64,000 nucleotides of DNA, from NCBI GenBank assembly GCA_020633075.1, contig JACKEI010000001.1:1-64000 (forward strand). The letters are read 5' to 3'. Below are positions 36,009 to 44,119 of the stretch, piece by piece; position 1 is the first letter of the stretch, and each line of letters begins with the position of its first letter. The notes beneath the pieces are model-generated. The model searched no databases, was not told where the DNA came from, and worked only from the letters and a program-made list of their open reading frames with translations. The position numbers were made by a program, and so were the translations under genes. This DNA is from Sandaracinaceae bacterium. GTDB taxonomy: Bacteria > Myxococcota_A > Polyangia > Polyangiales > Houyiibacteriaceae.

Positions 36009-36598
36009 TCCGCGTGCTGCTGGCCGACGACCATCCGGTGGTCATCCGGGGCGTCGTCACGGGCCTCGACGCCGAGCCCGACATCGAGGTCGTCGCGACC
36101 GCGACGTCGGGCGGCGAGGCCGCCGACAAGGCCGTCGCCTACGAGGTCGACGTCGCCGTGCTCGACCTCCATATGCCAGGCACGAGCGGGCTCGAGCTGG
36201 TCCGGACGGTGAGCGCGACGGGCACGGCCGTGGTGGTCTTCTCGCTCTACGCCGAGGGCCCGATGGCGACCGAGGCCGTCGCGGCCGGCGCGAAGTGGGC
36301 AGTGCCGAAGTCAGCCCCGCTCACGGAGCTCGTGCGCGCGGTGCGGGCCGCAGCCCGTGGCCGTCAGATGCCGGTCGCGACCGGAAGCGATCCGGTCGCG
36401 GGGCTCAGCCGCCGCGAGCGCGAGATCTTCGAGCACATCGTCGCCGGGGCGCCGCTCAAGGTGATCGCGGTCGACCTGGGGCTCTCGACCGGGACGGTGC
36501 ACACGTTCGCCCACCGCATCCGCGCCAAGCTCGGGGTCGAGACGATCTCCGACATCGTGCGCTTCGCCCACGAGCGTGGGCTGCACCTCAAGACCTAG
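36005..36598 (+). CDS. NarL/FixJ-family response regulator
   Basis: 197 residues. Receiver domain: acidic pair LLADDHPV, phospho-acceptor Asp54 in AVLDLHMPG, the Ser/Thr switch VVVFSLYAEG and Lys in WAVPKSAPL. LuxR-type helix-turn-helix: GLSRREREIFEHIVAGAPLK ... LGLSTGTVHTFAHRIRAKLG. The DNA-recognition helix has a slightly unusual TGTVHTFAHRI instead of the common TVKxHxxxI. It partners with the upstream kinase (ATGA overlap). Likely targets are the surface protein genes directly upstream, but that is inference from position. Confidence 0.94.
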   Translation: MIRVLLADDHPVVIRGVVTGLDAEPDIEVVATATSGGEAADKAVAYEVDVAVLDLHMPGTSGLELVRTVSATGTAVVVFSLYAEGPMATEAVAAGAKWAVPKSAPLTELVRAVRAAARGRQMPVATGSDPVAGLSRREREIFEHIVAGAPLKVIAVDLGLSTGTVHTFAHRIRAKLGVETISDIVRFAHERGLHLKT

Positions 36599-36721
36599 GC
36601 ACGCTCAGCCGGTCAGCCCAGGGAGCTCGGGCTTCTGCCGCAGGCCGTAGCCACGCTGGCGGGGTGCGCTCACGTCCAGCAAGCCTTGCGTGAACGCAGA
36701 GGTGTTCCCAGGCCTCGTCTG

Positions 36722-37723
36722 TTAGGGGGCGCACTCACCGGGCGTGCACGTGGCCTCGCAGGTCATGAGAGACGCGTCGCATCCAGAGACGCAGGTCGCC
36801 TCCGCGTCGATGCACGGCTGAGCGCACCCGATGTCGAGCGAGCTGCATCCGCTGTTGCCGCAGATCTCCGGGACCGTCGGGCAGGTACGGGCGCAGGTCG
36901 TCCCGCAGTCCGCGGCGTTCGGGCACGAGGCGAGACAGTTCGGGTCACCCGCGCACGACGCCTGGCAAACACTGGCCCCTTCCACGCACTGTTGCTCGCA
37001 CACGGACTGCATCATCTGGCAGATGGCGCGCGACTGAATGGCCATGAAGCACTGTTGAACGCACTGCGCCTGCGCAATCTGCGTGGACATGGTGCAGTCG
37101 CGGGTGCAGCTCCCCCGAGCCGTCGAGCATGTCACGCGACAAGTCGCGTCGGCGGGAGGACAGTTGCGGCAGTCCCCGCCGCCGCACGACGTGCCCCCGC
37201 AGTCCGCGTCGAGGGCGCACTCGGCACCGCAGTCCTCGTCACCGTCCACGTCCGTGAACCCGTCCGAGCAAGCGCAGGTCGCCGCGCCAGACGCATCGTC
37301 ACAGGTCGCGTTGGTGCCGCACACCACCCCCGAGCAGTCGGGCTCACACGAGGTGTTCATGTCGTTGTCTTGAAAGCCCGGGTCGCACACGCAGAGCGCG
37401 CTGCCGGAGGTGGTCTCGCAACTGGCGTTTGCTTGGCAGGTCACGCCCTCACAGCTGGGCCCTGCATCCACAGCGCCCGCGTCGTCGATGCCCGCGTCGT
37501 CGATGCCTGCGTCGTCGATGCCCGCGTCGTCGATGCCCGCGTCGTCGTGGCCGATGTCGCCGCCGCCCCCATCTTGGGGGCTGCCCAGGTCACCAGCGGT
37601 GGAAGCGTCAGGCTGTCCGGGAGGCCCTTCGCCGCATCCGACCGCGGTGACGAGCAGGACGCAAGCGAGGCAGCGGAGCACCCAGAGGGTTAGCACCGGA
37701 GCATGGGTCGATTGGCGAAGCAT
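36722..37723 (-). CDS. Cys-rich lipoprotein with EGF-like domains
   Basis: 333 residues. Lipobox VTAVGC (Cys30), then a low-complexity Asp/Gly/Ala stalk that includes five DDAGI-type repeats. Next come two EGF-like units (CEGVTCQANASCETTSGSAL, shortened, and CSGVVCGTNATCDDASGAAT), each with the six-Cys pattern. A C-terminal region with about 30 Cys in evenly spaced pairs (CMSTQ.. type: CTRDC, CVQQC, CEQQC, CQASC, CLASC) suggests a helical disulfide-stapled array. It is probably surface-exposed and structural or binding. Such heavily disulfide-bonded proteins would need periplasmic oxidases like the triple-DsbA lipoprotein encoded at 24033. No enzyme motif. Confidence 0.75.
   Translation of the reverse strand: MLRQSTHAPVLTLWVLRCLACVLLVTAVGCGEGPPGQPDASTAGDLGSPQDGGGGDIGHDDAGIDDAGIDDAGIDDAGIDDAGAVDAGPSCEGVTCQANASCETTSGSALCVCDPGFQDNDMNTSCEPDCSGVVCGTNATCDDASGAATCACSDGFTDVDGDEDCGAECALDADCGGTSCGGGDCRNCPPADATCRVTCSTARGSCTRDCTMSTQIAQAQCVQQCFMAIQSRAICQMMQSVCEQQCVEGASVCQASCAGDPNCLASCPNAADCGTTCARTCPTVPEICGNSGCSSLDIGCAQPCIDAEATCVSGCDASLMTCEATCTPGECAP
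37476..37550. repeat. 15-bp tandem repeat inside coding sequence
   Basis: Five copies of CCCGCGTCGTCGATG (one base change in copy 3, the last copy ends differently) encode the DDAGI repeats of the lipoprotein stalk on the minus strand. The near-perfect identity suggests recent expansion. Confidence 0.9.
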
Positions 37724-37911
37724 GCGTATTGTTCAGGTGGAACTGCACGGACATCAAGCGCATTCGGTCGCTCCATCCAGCCGTGCGAGCATCAAGCCAC
37801 GCCTTGACCGCGTCGCGACACGCTGCTCGTGCTCGTGCTCGAGCTCGCGCTGTCGACGCCGACGCAGAAGCGAACCGCGCCCGCGCTGGCGGCAGTCCTC
37901 CCGGAAGCGCG

Positions 37912-38766
37912 TTACGCAGGGAGCCCGCGACGTCGGCTGGCGAGCCAGGCCAGCGCCAGTATCGTCGCGCCGCCCCAGGCGTGCGCGTCGCCGCCGCGCG
38001 CGTCGGCTTGGCAGTGGAAGCCCTCGTACTCGTCCTCAGCGCCGATCCCGCACGCGACGGCGACGGGCGCGCTCCACTGCGTGGGCGGCGACTGACGACC
38101 CAGCACGTCCAGCGACACCAGGGCCTGACCCGCCGGGACGTACCAGTGGTCCGTCGGTTCCGTCCAGCCGGTGCTCGCGGGTCCATAGGGCAGCACGCCA
38201 GCGATGTTCCCGTCGGCGTCCACCCACGCGGCCGCCACCCCATCGCCCACCACAGTGAGCGGTGTAGTGAGCACGCTCGTCCGCAGGCAACAGCTCTCCG
38301 AGCCACCGATGCACTCGTCGCAGAACGACGCCTCGGGCGAGATGTCGGGTGCGCTCGGGGCACTGCCCGCCGGGACGTTCGCCACCGTGTACGTCGCGAT
38401 CGGGCGCAGGCGCGCCATCTCGTCGACTGCTGTGGCGTACACAACTACGTCCGTGCCCGCGCTCGCGTCGAAGCTCACCACGCAGCCGTTCCGCACCCAA
38501 GCGTAAGAGAAGGGAATCGGTCCGCCGGTGCCGTCCATGATGGCGACGCTGTCGTCCCAACCGGGCGACCAGTAGCGCGACGACGAGGCGAGCACGAGCT
38601 GCACACGCGCGGCGGGAAGCACCGTCCCGCTGGGCGGGAGCGCCTGGTACACGATAGGCGCGGGTGTGCAGGCGCGCGCCGGCGCGACGCCGAAGGACAC
38701 CGCCACCGACAGCGCCGCCGCCACCATCGCGGCACATCCCCAACCGCGTGGAAGCCGTCCTTGCAT
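37912..38766 (-). CDS. Secreted protein with MYXO-CTERM-like C-terminal anchor
   Basis: 284 residues from ATG 38766 (an ATG 37 bases further upstream is in another context). Signal peptide: GCAAMVAAALSVAVSFGVAPARA-C. The mature part is beta-rich with several Cys pairs (CTPAPIVYQ, NGCVVSF, FCDECIGGSESCCLR). The C-terminus is FHCQADARGGDAHAWGGATI followed by hydrophobic LALAWLA and SRRRGLPA: a Cys, Gly-rich spacer, membrane helix and Arg cluster, as in MYXO-CTERM/myxosortase substrates, though the canonical GCS is not exact. Predicted to be processed and displayed on the cell surface. Central function unknown. Confidence 0.72.
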   Translation of the reverse strand: MQGRLPRGWGCAAMVAAALSVAVSFGVAPARACTPAPIVYQALPPSGTVLPAARVQLVLASSSRYWSPGWDDSVAIMDGTGGPIPFSYAWVRNGCVVSFDASAGTDVVVYATAVDEMARLRPIATYTVANVPAGSAPSAPDISPEASFCDECIGGSESCCLRTSVLTTPLTVVGDGVAAAWVDADGNIAGVLPYGPASTGWTEPTDHWYVPAGQALVSLDVLGRQSPPTQWSAPVAVACGIGAEDEYEGFHCQADARGGDAHAWGGATILALAWLASRRRGLPA

Positions 38767-38830
38767 CGCCTCAAGGTAGTCGAGCGTGCTGCGCCTTGCC
38801 ATCGTCGTGAGCATCCGCGACGCTGTCTCC

Positions 38831-39658
38831 ATGCACGGAAGAGTCGGGAGGGCGTTCGTGGTTGCCGCAGGGCTGGCCCTCGCTGCGTGCGACGCCCGCA
38901 ACGCCGACGACCACCCCGACGCCGGGGTCCCCGTGGTGGGGACGATGTTGGCGCCGGCACAGGCCTGGAGTGTCCGCGTCACCGAGATAGACTTCCGCGG
39001 CGATGCGCGGAGCCTCCCGGGCTTTGATCTGCAGGCTCCCTACAGCGTGTGCCCCGGTCCCTTGTACACCGTGGACAACGCGTTCCCTAACGTCCTCGAC
39101 GACTTCGCCGCGCTGAGCACCGCGCGCTACCCCAGCCTGGACCTGTCGGTGCTGGCACGCGATGCGCTGACCTGTGACGCGTCCACTGGCGACTGCGCTC
39201 CGCTCCGCTGGATAGCCCACGCCAACGTTACAGGGGCCACCTGGGTGCAAGAGGAGGGCGCGGGCGTGCTCTGGGGTCCGGTGTCCGGTTGGGCTGGCGC
39301 ACCCTTCAACGCCGCGCCGGACGGCGACGCCACGCTCGAGATCCCTGCGCTGGCCGAATCCGGCGCCGTGGTGGTCCTGCCCATCCGGCTGCGCGACGTG
39401 CGCATGGGCGTGCGCCTCCTGGACGTCGAGGTCGAGTACATCGAGTTCATGGTGGGAGGCATCATGGATCAGGCTGGGCTCATTGCGCTGACCAGCGCGC
39501 TGAAGGAGCTAGGAGCCGCAGGGGCGCTGCTGGACAACCCCGGTTCCCTCTTCGCGAGCGTGGCGGACGTCTCGTTGGCCGCGGGCGCCTGCAACCACGA
39601 CGGCCTCTCGGTGGGCTTCGTCCTGCGGGCCACCGAGCCGCTGGGCGCGGCTCCCTGA
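38831..39658 (+). CDS. Lipoprotein, unknown
   Basis: 275 residues. Lipobox LALAAC (Cys20) gives the start at ATG 38831. The mature domain begins DARNADDHPDAG, an Asp-rich linker, then a beta-rich body (WSVRVTEIDFRGDA; VVVLPIRLRDVRMGVRLLDV, shortened) with a Cys pair CDASTGDC. Near the end a helix (AGLIALTSALKELGAAGALL) and NHDGLSVGFVLRATEPLG. The pattern 'LRDVRMxV...VExIEFMVGGxM' resembles lipoprotein families common in myxobacteria, but no name can be given. Divergent from the anchored secreted protein gene upstream, with only 64 bases between. Confidence 0.65.
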   Translation: MHGRVGRAFVVAAGLALAACDARNADDHPDAGVPVVGTMLAPAQAWSVRVTEIDFRGDARSLPGFDLQAPYSVCPGPLYTVDNAFPNVLDDFAALSTARYPSLDLSVLARDALTCDASTGDCAPLRWIAHANVTGATWVQEEGAGVLWGPVSGWAGAPFNAAPDGDATLEIPALAESGAVVVLPIRLRDVRMGVRLLDVEVEYIEFMVGGIMDQAGLIALTSALKELGAAGALLDNPGSLFASVADVSLAAGACNHDGLSVGFVLRATEPLGAAP

Positions 39659-39699
39659 GTTGCCGCAGACGGCGTCCATGCCTCCTACGACCTTGAGTT

Positions 39700-40944
39700 C
39701 TACAGGCGAAACAGGCGGGCGACGAACACGGCCGCCGCGTCGCCGAGAGGACCCCAGCGGGGAGCCGCCTCCACGTAGTGAGGCACCATCCATGTGAGGC
39801 CCACGCAGAGCGCGAGCCAGAACGCCGAGGGGCGCAGCTCGCGCGCGCACTCCCCTTCGCGCTGCGCCGAGAGCATCAGCAGCACCGTGATGGAGGTCGC
39901 GTGGAAGTTGAGCCAGCGCCCCCAGTCCACGGCCACCCACCACAGCGGCGCGAACAGCGCTCCCGCGCCCACGACGAGAGCGGCGCTGCGCGTGGACGCG
40001 CGCGTGGGCCAGAGCGCAGCGAACGTCCCGAGGCTGCCGGCGGCGTAGGCGACATACGTGAACGGCCACCCTCTGCGAGCGCTCCGCGCGGTGAACGCGA
40101 CCGCTTCCGCCAAGCTGTCGCCGGCGAAGAAGATCGCTCCCCCACACAACGTGCGAGGCGCGCCACGCGCCAGCAGCGGGGCGCAGATCTGGCTCGGTTG
40201 ACCGTGGCCGTAGAAGGCGGACGCGCTCACGAGCGCCACGAGGGACAGCCCGAGACTCCCCAGCGAAGCGCAGAGCACGGCCCATCGTGGGGCTCCCCGC
40301 CGGTGGCAGACCCACAACGCGGCGACAAAGAGCGGCCAGAACAAGAGCATGGCTTCATGAGCGAAGGCGGCCACGCTGAACAGCGCCCCGGAGAACAGCA
40401 AGGCGGCCCACGATCGTGGAGCGGCGAGCAGAACGCCCATAGCTCCGTAGACCAAGATCTCCTTCCGCCCCACCCCAGCCGTGTCCCACGCCCAGAAGCC
40501 GACGAACAGCGGCGACAGCGCCAGGAGCGTCAGGCGGCTGGGGAAGCGCAGCCGCGCGACGGCCACATACGAAGCCAGCAAGAAGCCACCGAGCAAGACG
40601 GCCTGCGCCAGAATGACCAACGACACGGGCGCGACGTCCGCGGCGTCTGCGACCCAGAGGACGACGTCACCAAACGCCCCACGACGAACGGCCCCATTGA
40701 CCAGCCAGTCCGCTTGCCGCCAGCGGTCTCCGCCTTGTTGGAAGTCGTCGAGGAGCCGCGCGGCGATCCTCCACGCGAAGACGAAGAAGCCGAACGTCAG
40801 CACGCATGCGTTGCGTAGCGCTGGCTCTCGCAGCTGCCGCGCGCGAATGACCCAAGCCGTCGCGGAGGCTGCCTCGACCCGTGATGGTTTGGCCACTCTG
40901 CCCTCGTCGACCTCGGGCGGCTGCTCGTCGCGTTGGTCGTCCAT
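39700..40944 (-). CDS. Polytopic membrane protein (about 9-10 TM), EpsG/glycan-polymerase-like
   Basis: 414 residues from ATG 40944 (MDDQRDEQPP); the frame continues upstream to 41013. About nine or ten hydrophobic helices, for example VLTFGFFVFAWRIAARLL, LVILAQAVLLGGFLLASYVA, LTLLALSPLFVGFWAWDTAG and LASVGALFAPLWWVAVDWGR. The motifs GVGRKEILVY, FAHEAMLLFWP and DWGRWLNFHA resemble short motifs in polysaccharide polymerase/EpsG-like membrane proteins, where conserved Arg/His/Glu residues face the periplasm. It could also be a glycosyltransferase of the PMT/GT-C class without its N-terminal DE motif. The neighbouring genes give no pathway clue. Confidence 0.7.
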   Translation of the reverse strand: MDDQRDEQPPEVDEGRVAKPSRVEAASATAWVIRARQLREPALRNACVLTFGFFVFAWRIAARLLDDFQQGGDRWRQADWLVNGAVRRGAFGDVVLWVADAADVAPVSLVILAQAVLLGGFLLASYVAVARLRFPSRLTLLALSPLFVGFWAWDTAGVGRKEILVYGAMGVLLAAPRSWAALLFSGALFSVAAFAHEAMLLFWPLFVAALWVCHRRGAPRWAVLCASLGSLGLSLVALVSASAFYGHGQPSQICAPLLARGAPRTLCGGAIFFAGDSLAEAVAFTARSARRGWPFTYVAYAAGSLGTFAALWPTRASTRSAALVVGAGALFAPLWWVAVDWGRWLNFHATSITVLLMLSAQREGECARELRPSAFWLALCVGLTWMVPHYVEAAPRWGPLGDAAAVFVARLFRL

Positions 40945-41249
40945 GAAGCGGGGGGCGTATCGCGCACCGGTGGCGGACGTCTGCTTCGTACAACGCGCTG
41001 AACGCGATGACAAGATGCATCACCCCTCCCGCAGCGCGCGCCCACCTTCGTTTCCCGCGAGGCGCTCGTGGGCGCGCCCGTCGTCGCTCTTTCGAGCGAT
41101 CCAGACACTAGGAGTGGGTCGAACAGGCGCGCCAAGAAGGCGAAGTCGCCGCCGCTCGAGAACGTCACGCGCATCGGTACCGACGAGGTGAGCCATCGCA
41201 AAGGGCTGGTCGCTACCGCGATAGAAGGGTGGGTTCGTCGACGGCCTGC

Positions 41250-41255
41250 TAACCT
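41250..41255 (+). promoter_or_regulatory. -10-like element TAACCT
   Basis: TAACCT lies 10 bases before GTG 41266 with no Shine-Dalgarno sequence. It supports the short start of the Mur-ligase gene over an upstream ATG at 41068. Confidence 0.4.
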
Positions 41256-41265
41256 CGCCGCCACC

Positions 41266-42567
41266 GTGAGTCCGACCCCTCCGCTAGGTCGCGCAGTAGC
41301 CCCTGCCGTTCCCGAGCCCGCGCCGGGCACGTCCGCTGCCGAGCTGCGCACGCTGCGGCCCCGGCTGCGCTCGGTCGGGGTGACGGGCACGAACGGAAAG
41401 ACCACCACCACGTGCATGCTGGCGTCCATCGTCGCGGCAGCGGGCGAGACCTCGGCGCGCGCGACCACGCTCGGCACCTGGCTGGGGGACGAGCAGCGCT
41501 CGGCCGACGTCTCGCTCGACGCGTTCGGCGATCTCGTCCGGGCCGCGGTCGCGCAACAGGTCCGTACCATCGCGGTGGAGACCACCTCGAAGGCCCTCGC
41601 GGCGGGCTTCGCGCGCGTGTGGCCAGCAGACGTCGCGGTGTTCACGAACCTGACGCGCGATCACCTCGACACGCACGGCTCCCCGGAGGCCTACCTCGCG
41701 GCCAAGGCGCAGCTCTTCATGACCGTCCCGCCGGATGGCGCGGTGGTCTGGAACCTCGCCGACCCATGCAGCGCGCTGCTGGACGCGCTGGTACACCCCG
41801 GCGTGCGACGCTTCGGTTGGGTCGTCGGGGACGTACACCCCGACTGCGCGCAGCTCCCCGTCGACCTCCGCGCTGACGCCATCCACACCAGCGTCGATGG
41901 CACCCGCTGCGAGGTCTCCGCGAGCCCGCGCTCCGAGGCTCTTTCGGGTTCGCAGCGGCTCGCCGCCGTGGGGGCCGTGCACGTGCAGAACGCGCTCGGC
42001 GCGGCGCTGGCGGCAGCGGCGCTGGGCTATGAGGCTGCGGCCATCTGGCAGGGCATCCGCGCCTTCCCGGGGGTGCCCGGGCGCTTCGAGCTCGTGGCGC
42101 GCCGCCCGCTGGTGGTGGTGGACTACGCGCACACGCCCGACGCGCTCGCCCGCACGTTGCTGGAGGCTCGGGCGCTCATCGACGGAACGGCCGGCCGCCT
42201 CGCCTGCGTCTTCGGCTGCGGCGGCGAGCGCGACCAAGGCAAACGCCCCGAGATGGGTCGCATCGCCGACGAGCACGCGCATACGGTGTACCTGACCAAC
42301 GACAACCCCCGCCGAGAGGACCCCGAGCGCATCCTGGACGCCATCGAGCAGGGCGCGCCCACGCCGCGACGCGCGCAGTGGCACCGGCTGCCGGACCGAC
42401 ACGCGGCCATCCACGCGGCCATCGCCAGCGCGACGCCAGGAGACGCGGTGGTCATCGCTGGTCGCGGTCACGAGCAACGACAGATTCTCGGAGGGGGCGC
42501 GGTGCCGTTCTCCGATGTGGGGGTGGCCCACGAGGCCGTCTCGCAGCGACGCGGTGGTGTCCCATGA
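41266..42567 (+). CDS. MurE-like Mur ligase lacking the N-terminal UDP-binding domain
   Basis: 433 residues from GTG 41266. Central ATPase domain: P-loop VGVTGTNGKTTTTCMLAS at about residue 40, ETTSKALAAG, NLTRDHLDTHGSPEAYLAAK with the Lys that is carbamylated in Mur ligases. C-terminal domain: VVDYAHTPDALARTL, FGCGGERDQGKRPEMG and TNDNPRREDP. DNPR is the signature that selects meso-diaminopimelate in MurE. A full MurE has ~100 residues before the P-loop that bind UDP-MurNAc; here only ~35 are present. It may act on a different, non-nucleotide substrate, such as peptide recycling, or serve a storage-peptide pathway. No dcw cluster is nearby. ATP-dependent amide ligation is likely. Confidence 0.85.
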   Translation: MSPTPPLGRAVAPAVPEPAPGTSAAELRTLRPRLRSVGVTGTNGKTTTTCMLASIVAAAGETSARATTLGTWLGDEQRSADVSLDAFGDLVRAAVAQQVRTIAVETTSKALAAGFARVWPADVAVFTNLTRDHLDTHGSPEAYLAAKAQLFMTVPPDGAVVWNLADPCSALLDALVHPGVRRFGWVVGDVHPDCAQLPVDLRADAIHTSVDGTRCEVSASPRSEALSGSQRLAAVGAVHVQNALGAALAAAALGYEAAAIWQGIRAFPGVPGRFELVARRPLVVVDYAHTPDALARTLLEARALIDGTAGRLACVFGCGGERDQGKRPEMGRIADEHAHTVYLTNDNPRREDPERILDAIEQGAPTPRRAQWHRLPDRHAAIHAAIASATPGDAVVIAGRGHEQRQILGGGAVPFSDVGVAHEAVSQRRGGVP

Positions 42568-42596
42568 CCTCGCGTACTTCGACCAAGGAACGACGA

Positions 42597-42896
42597 ATGA
42601 AGATCAACAAAGACCTGTTCATGGCCGCCGCGATGGCGCTGGCCATCCCCTCTTCGCCCCTGGTGGGCTGCGCCGCGTCCGGTGGTGAGGTCCCCGAGGC
42701 GTCGAGCGGCGGCGAGGGCAGCGGCCCGGCCGACGAGCGCGACTGCAGCGTCGAGGACTGCAGCGACCTGCGCGGCCCGAGCGACGAGCGCGACTGCAGC
42801 GTAGAGGACTGCAGCGACCTCACGGGCCCGAGCGAAGAGCGTGACTGCGGCGTCGAGGACTGCAGCGACCTCTGGGGCCCGAGCGACGAGCGCTGA
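42597..42896 (+). CDS. Small lipoprotein with three 17-residue Cys repeats
   Basis: 99 residues from ATG 42597, preceded by AAGGA. Leader MAAAMALAIPSSPLVGC with the lipid Cys at 25. After a short Gly/Ser/Glu linker come three near-identical 17-residue repeats: DERDCSVEDCSDLRGPS, DERDCSVEDCSDLTGPS, EERDCGVEDCSDLWGPS, ending in DER. Each has two Cys five residues apart in a very acidic setting, suited to disulfides or metal binding; only the residue before GPS varies (R, T, W). No known family was named. It follows the Mur-ligase gene by 29 bases and may be co-transcribed. Confidence 0.75.
   Translation: MKINKDLFMAAAMALAIPSSPLVGCAASGGEVPEASSGGEGSGPADERDCSVEDCSDLRGPSDERDCSVEDCSDLTGPSEERDCGVEDCSDLWGPSDER
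42732..42884. repeat. 51-bp tandem repeat (three copies) inside coding sequence
   Basis: Three contiguous 51-bp units (42732, 42783, 42834) encoding the 17-residue Cys repeats. The units are nearly identical at the DNA level, so copy number could vary between strains. Confidence 0.9.
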
Positions 42897-42922
42897 GCCG
42901 GTCCACCGCGTGGCGCCGCTCG

Positions 42923-44071
42923 CTACGCGTGGCGCAGCTGTGGCCCGCCCATGAAGGCAGCCACGCCGCGCGGCGTCAGCATGCCCACCAGGCGGCCCGC
43001 CATGACCACCGGCGCGGCCGCCAGCGTGCGCCCATGGAGCGCCCGCAGCGTCCCGCTCAGCTCGTCCGACGGACGCACGCACAGGATGTCGCGGGTCATC
43101 ACGTCGGCGACGTAGCCCTTGGGCCCGAGGTCGTGCAGGCCGTCGCGCAGCGCCTCCGCCGTGACGATGCCTACCACGGCGCCGCCGCTCTCCACGGGGA
43201 ACACGCCGTCTTCCAGCAACGTCATGTCGAGCTCTCGCTGCGCCAGCTCGCCCAGCTGGGTCCACGGCGACAGCGTCAGGAAGCGCCGCGACATGGCCTG
43301 CTGCACGGACGCGCCCAGCAGCTGCTCCTCGCGCACGGCGGCGCCCGCCTCGGCCCCAGCGCCAAACCAGACGAAGGCGCCCAGCAGCATGAGCATGGGG
43401 TTGCCGAAGAGGCCCGCCACGACGAAGCCGAGCGCGAGCACGCGACCCACCCGCGCCGCCCAGACCGTGGCGCGCACGCGGTTGCCCAGGGTGGCCAGCA
43501 GCGCTCGCAAGATGCGACCGCCGTCCATGGGGAACGCCGGCACCAGGTTGAAGATGCCGAGGCCCAGGTTCATCACCGCGAACTGGAGCGGCCAGGCGAG
43601 CTCACCCGCCGCGTTGAACGCACCCTGTCCGGCGTCCGCGCTGAGCGTGTGCCCCAGCGCGAAGACAAACGCCAAGGCCATGTTCACGAGCGGCCCCGCG
43701 GCCGCGACGATCAGCTCCGCGCCCGGTGAGCGCGGCATGGCGTTCAGGCGGGCCACGCCACCGATGGGGTACAGCGTGATGTCTTGCGTGCCGATGCCGA
43801 AGGAACGCGCGGCGAGCGCGTGTCCATACTCGTGCAGCACGACGGACCCGAACAGGGCGACCATCCACGCGACCTGCTCGAGGCCCGCGCCGGCACCCCC
43901 GCTCAGCCCGGCGCGCAGGCCGAAGAAGGCCAGGAGCGCCAGGAAGGTGGCGTGCACGTACACGTCGATGCCCAGCCAGCGACCCAGCCGGTACGTCCAG
44001 CGGCCACGCGAGGCCGCTGCGGCGGGGCGAGGCTGGACCGTGTCGGACCGGGTGTGGACGGAGTGGGGCAT
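42923..44071 (-). CDS. Site-2 protease (M50, SpoIVFB-type) with C-terminal CBS domains
   Basis: 382 residues. Membrane zinc protease motifs: SVVLHEYGHALAARSFG (HExxH) and, later, NLVPAFPMDGGRILRALL (the NPDG-type third ligand, here PMDGG). Between them lie the YPIGGVARL loop and GPLVNMALAFVFALGH. Residues about 245-380 are a pair of CBS domains (LGASVQQAMSRRFLTLSPWT; YVADVMTRDILCVRPSD), which bind adenine nucleotides in relatives and may tune activity to energy status. Such proteases cut membrane-spanning segments of anti-sigma or precursor proteins. No obvious substrate gene is adjacent. Inner-membrane, with HExxH on the cytoplasmic side. Confidence 0.93.
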   Translation of the reverse strand: MPHSVHTRSDTVQPRPAAAASRGRWTYRLGRWLGIDVYVHATFLALLAFFGLRAGLSGGAGAGLEQVAWMVALFGSVVLHEYGHALAARSFGIGTQDITLYPIGGVARLNAMPRSPGAELIVAAAGPLVNMALAFVFALGHTLSADAGQGAFNAAGELAWPLQFAVMNLGLGIFNLVPAFPMDGGRILRALLATLGNRVRATVWAARVGRVLALGFVVAGLFGNPMLMLLGAFVWFGAGAEAGAAVREEQLLGASVQQAMSRRFLTLSPWTQLGELAQRELDMTLLEDGVFPVESGGAVVGIVTAEALRDGLHDLGPKGYVADVMTRDILCVRPSDELSGTLRALHGRTLAAAPVVMAGRLVGMLTPRGVAAFMGGPQLRHA

Positions 44072-44119
44072 GGCACATGGGTGCGCATCCCGGGGGCCTT
44101 CGTCAAGCGGGGCGGCCCG

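Noticed and set aside
37476..37550. CRISPR-like array
   Set aside because: Direct 15-bp repeats without spacers that keep a coding frame (DDAGI); coding repeat, not CRISPR.
41068..41265. N-terminal extension of the Mur ligase from ATG 41068
   Set aside because: The extra 66 residues are Arg/Lys/Ser-rich and unlike the MurE N-terminal domain; a -10-like TAACCT sits just before GTG 41266.
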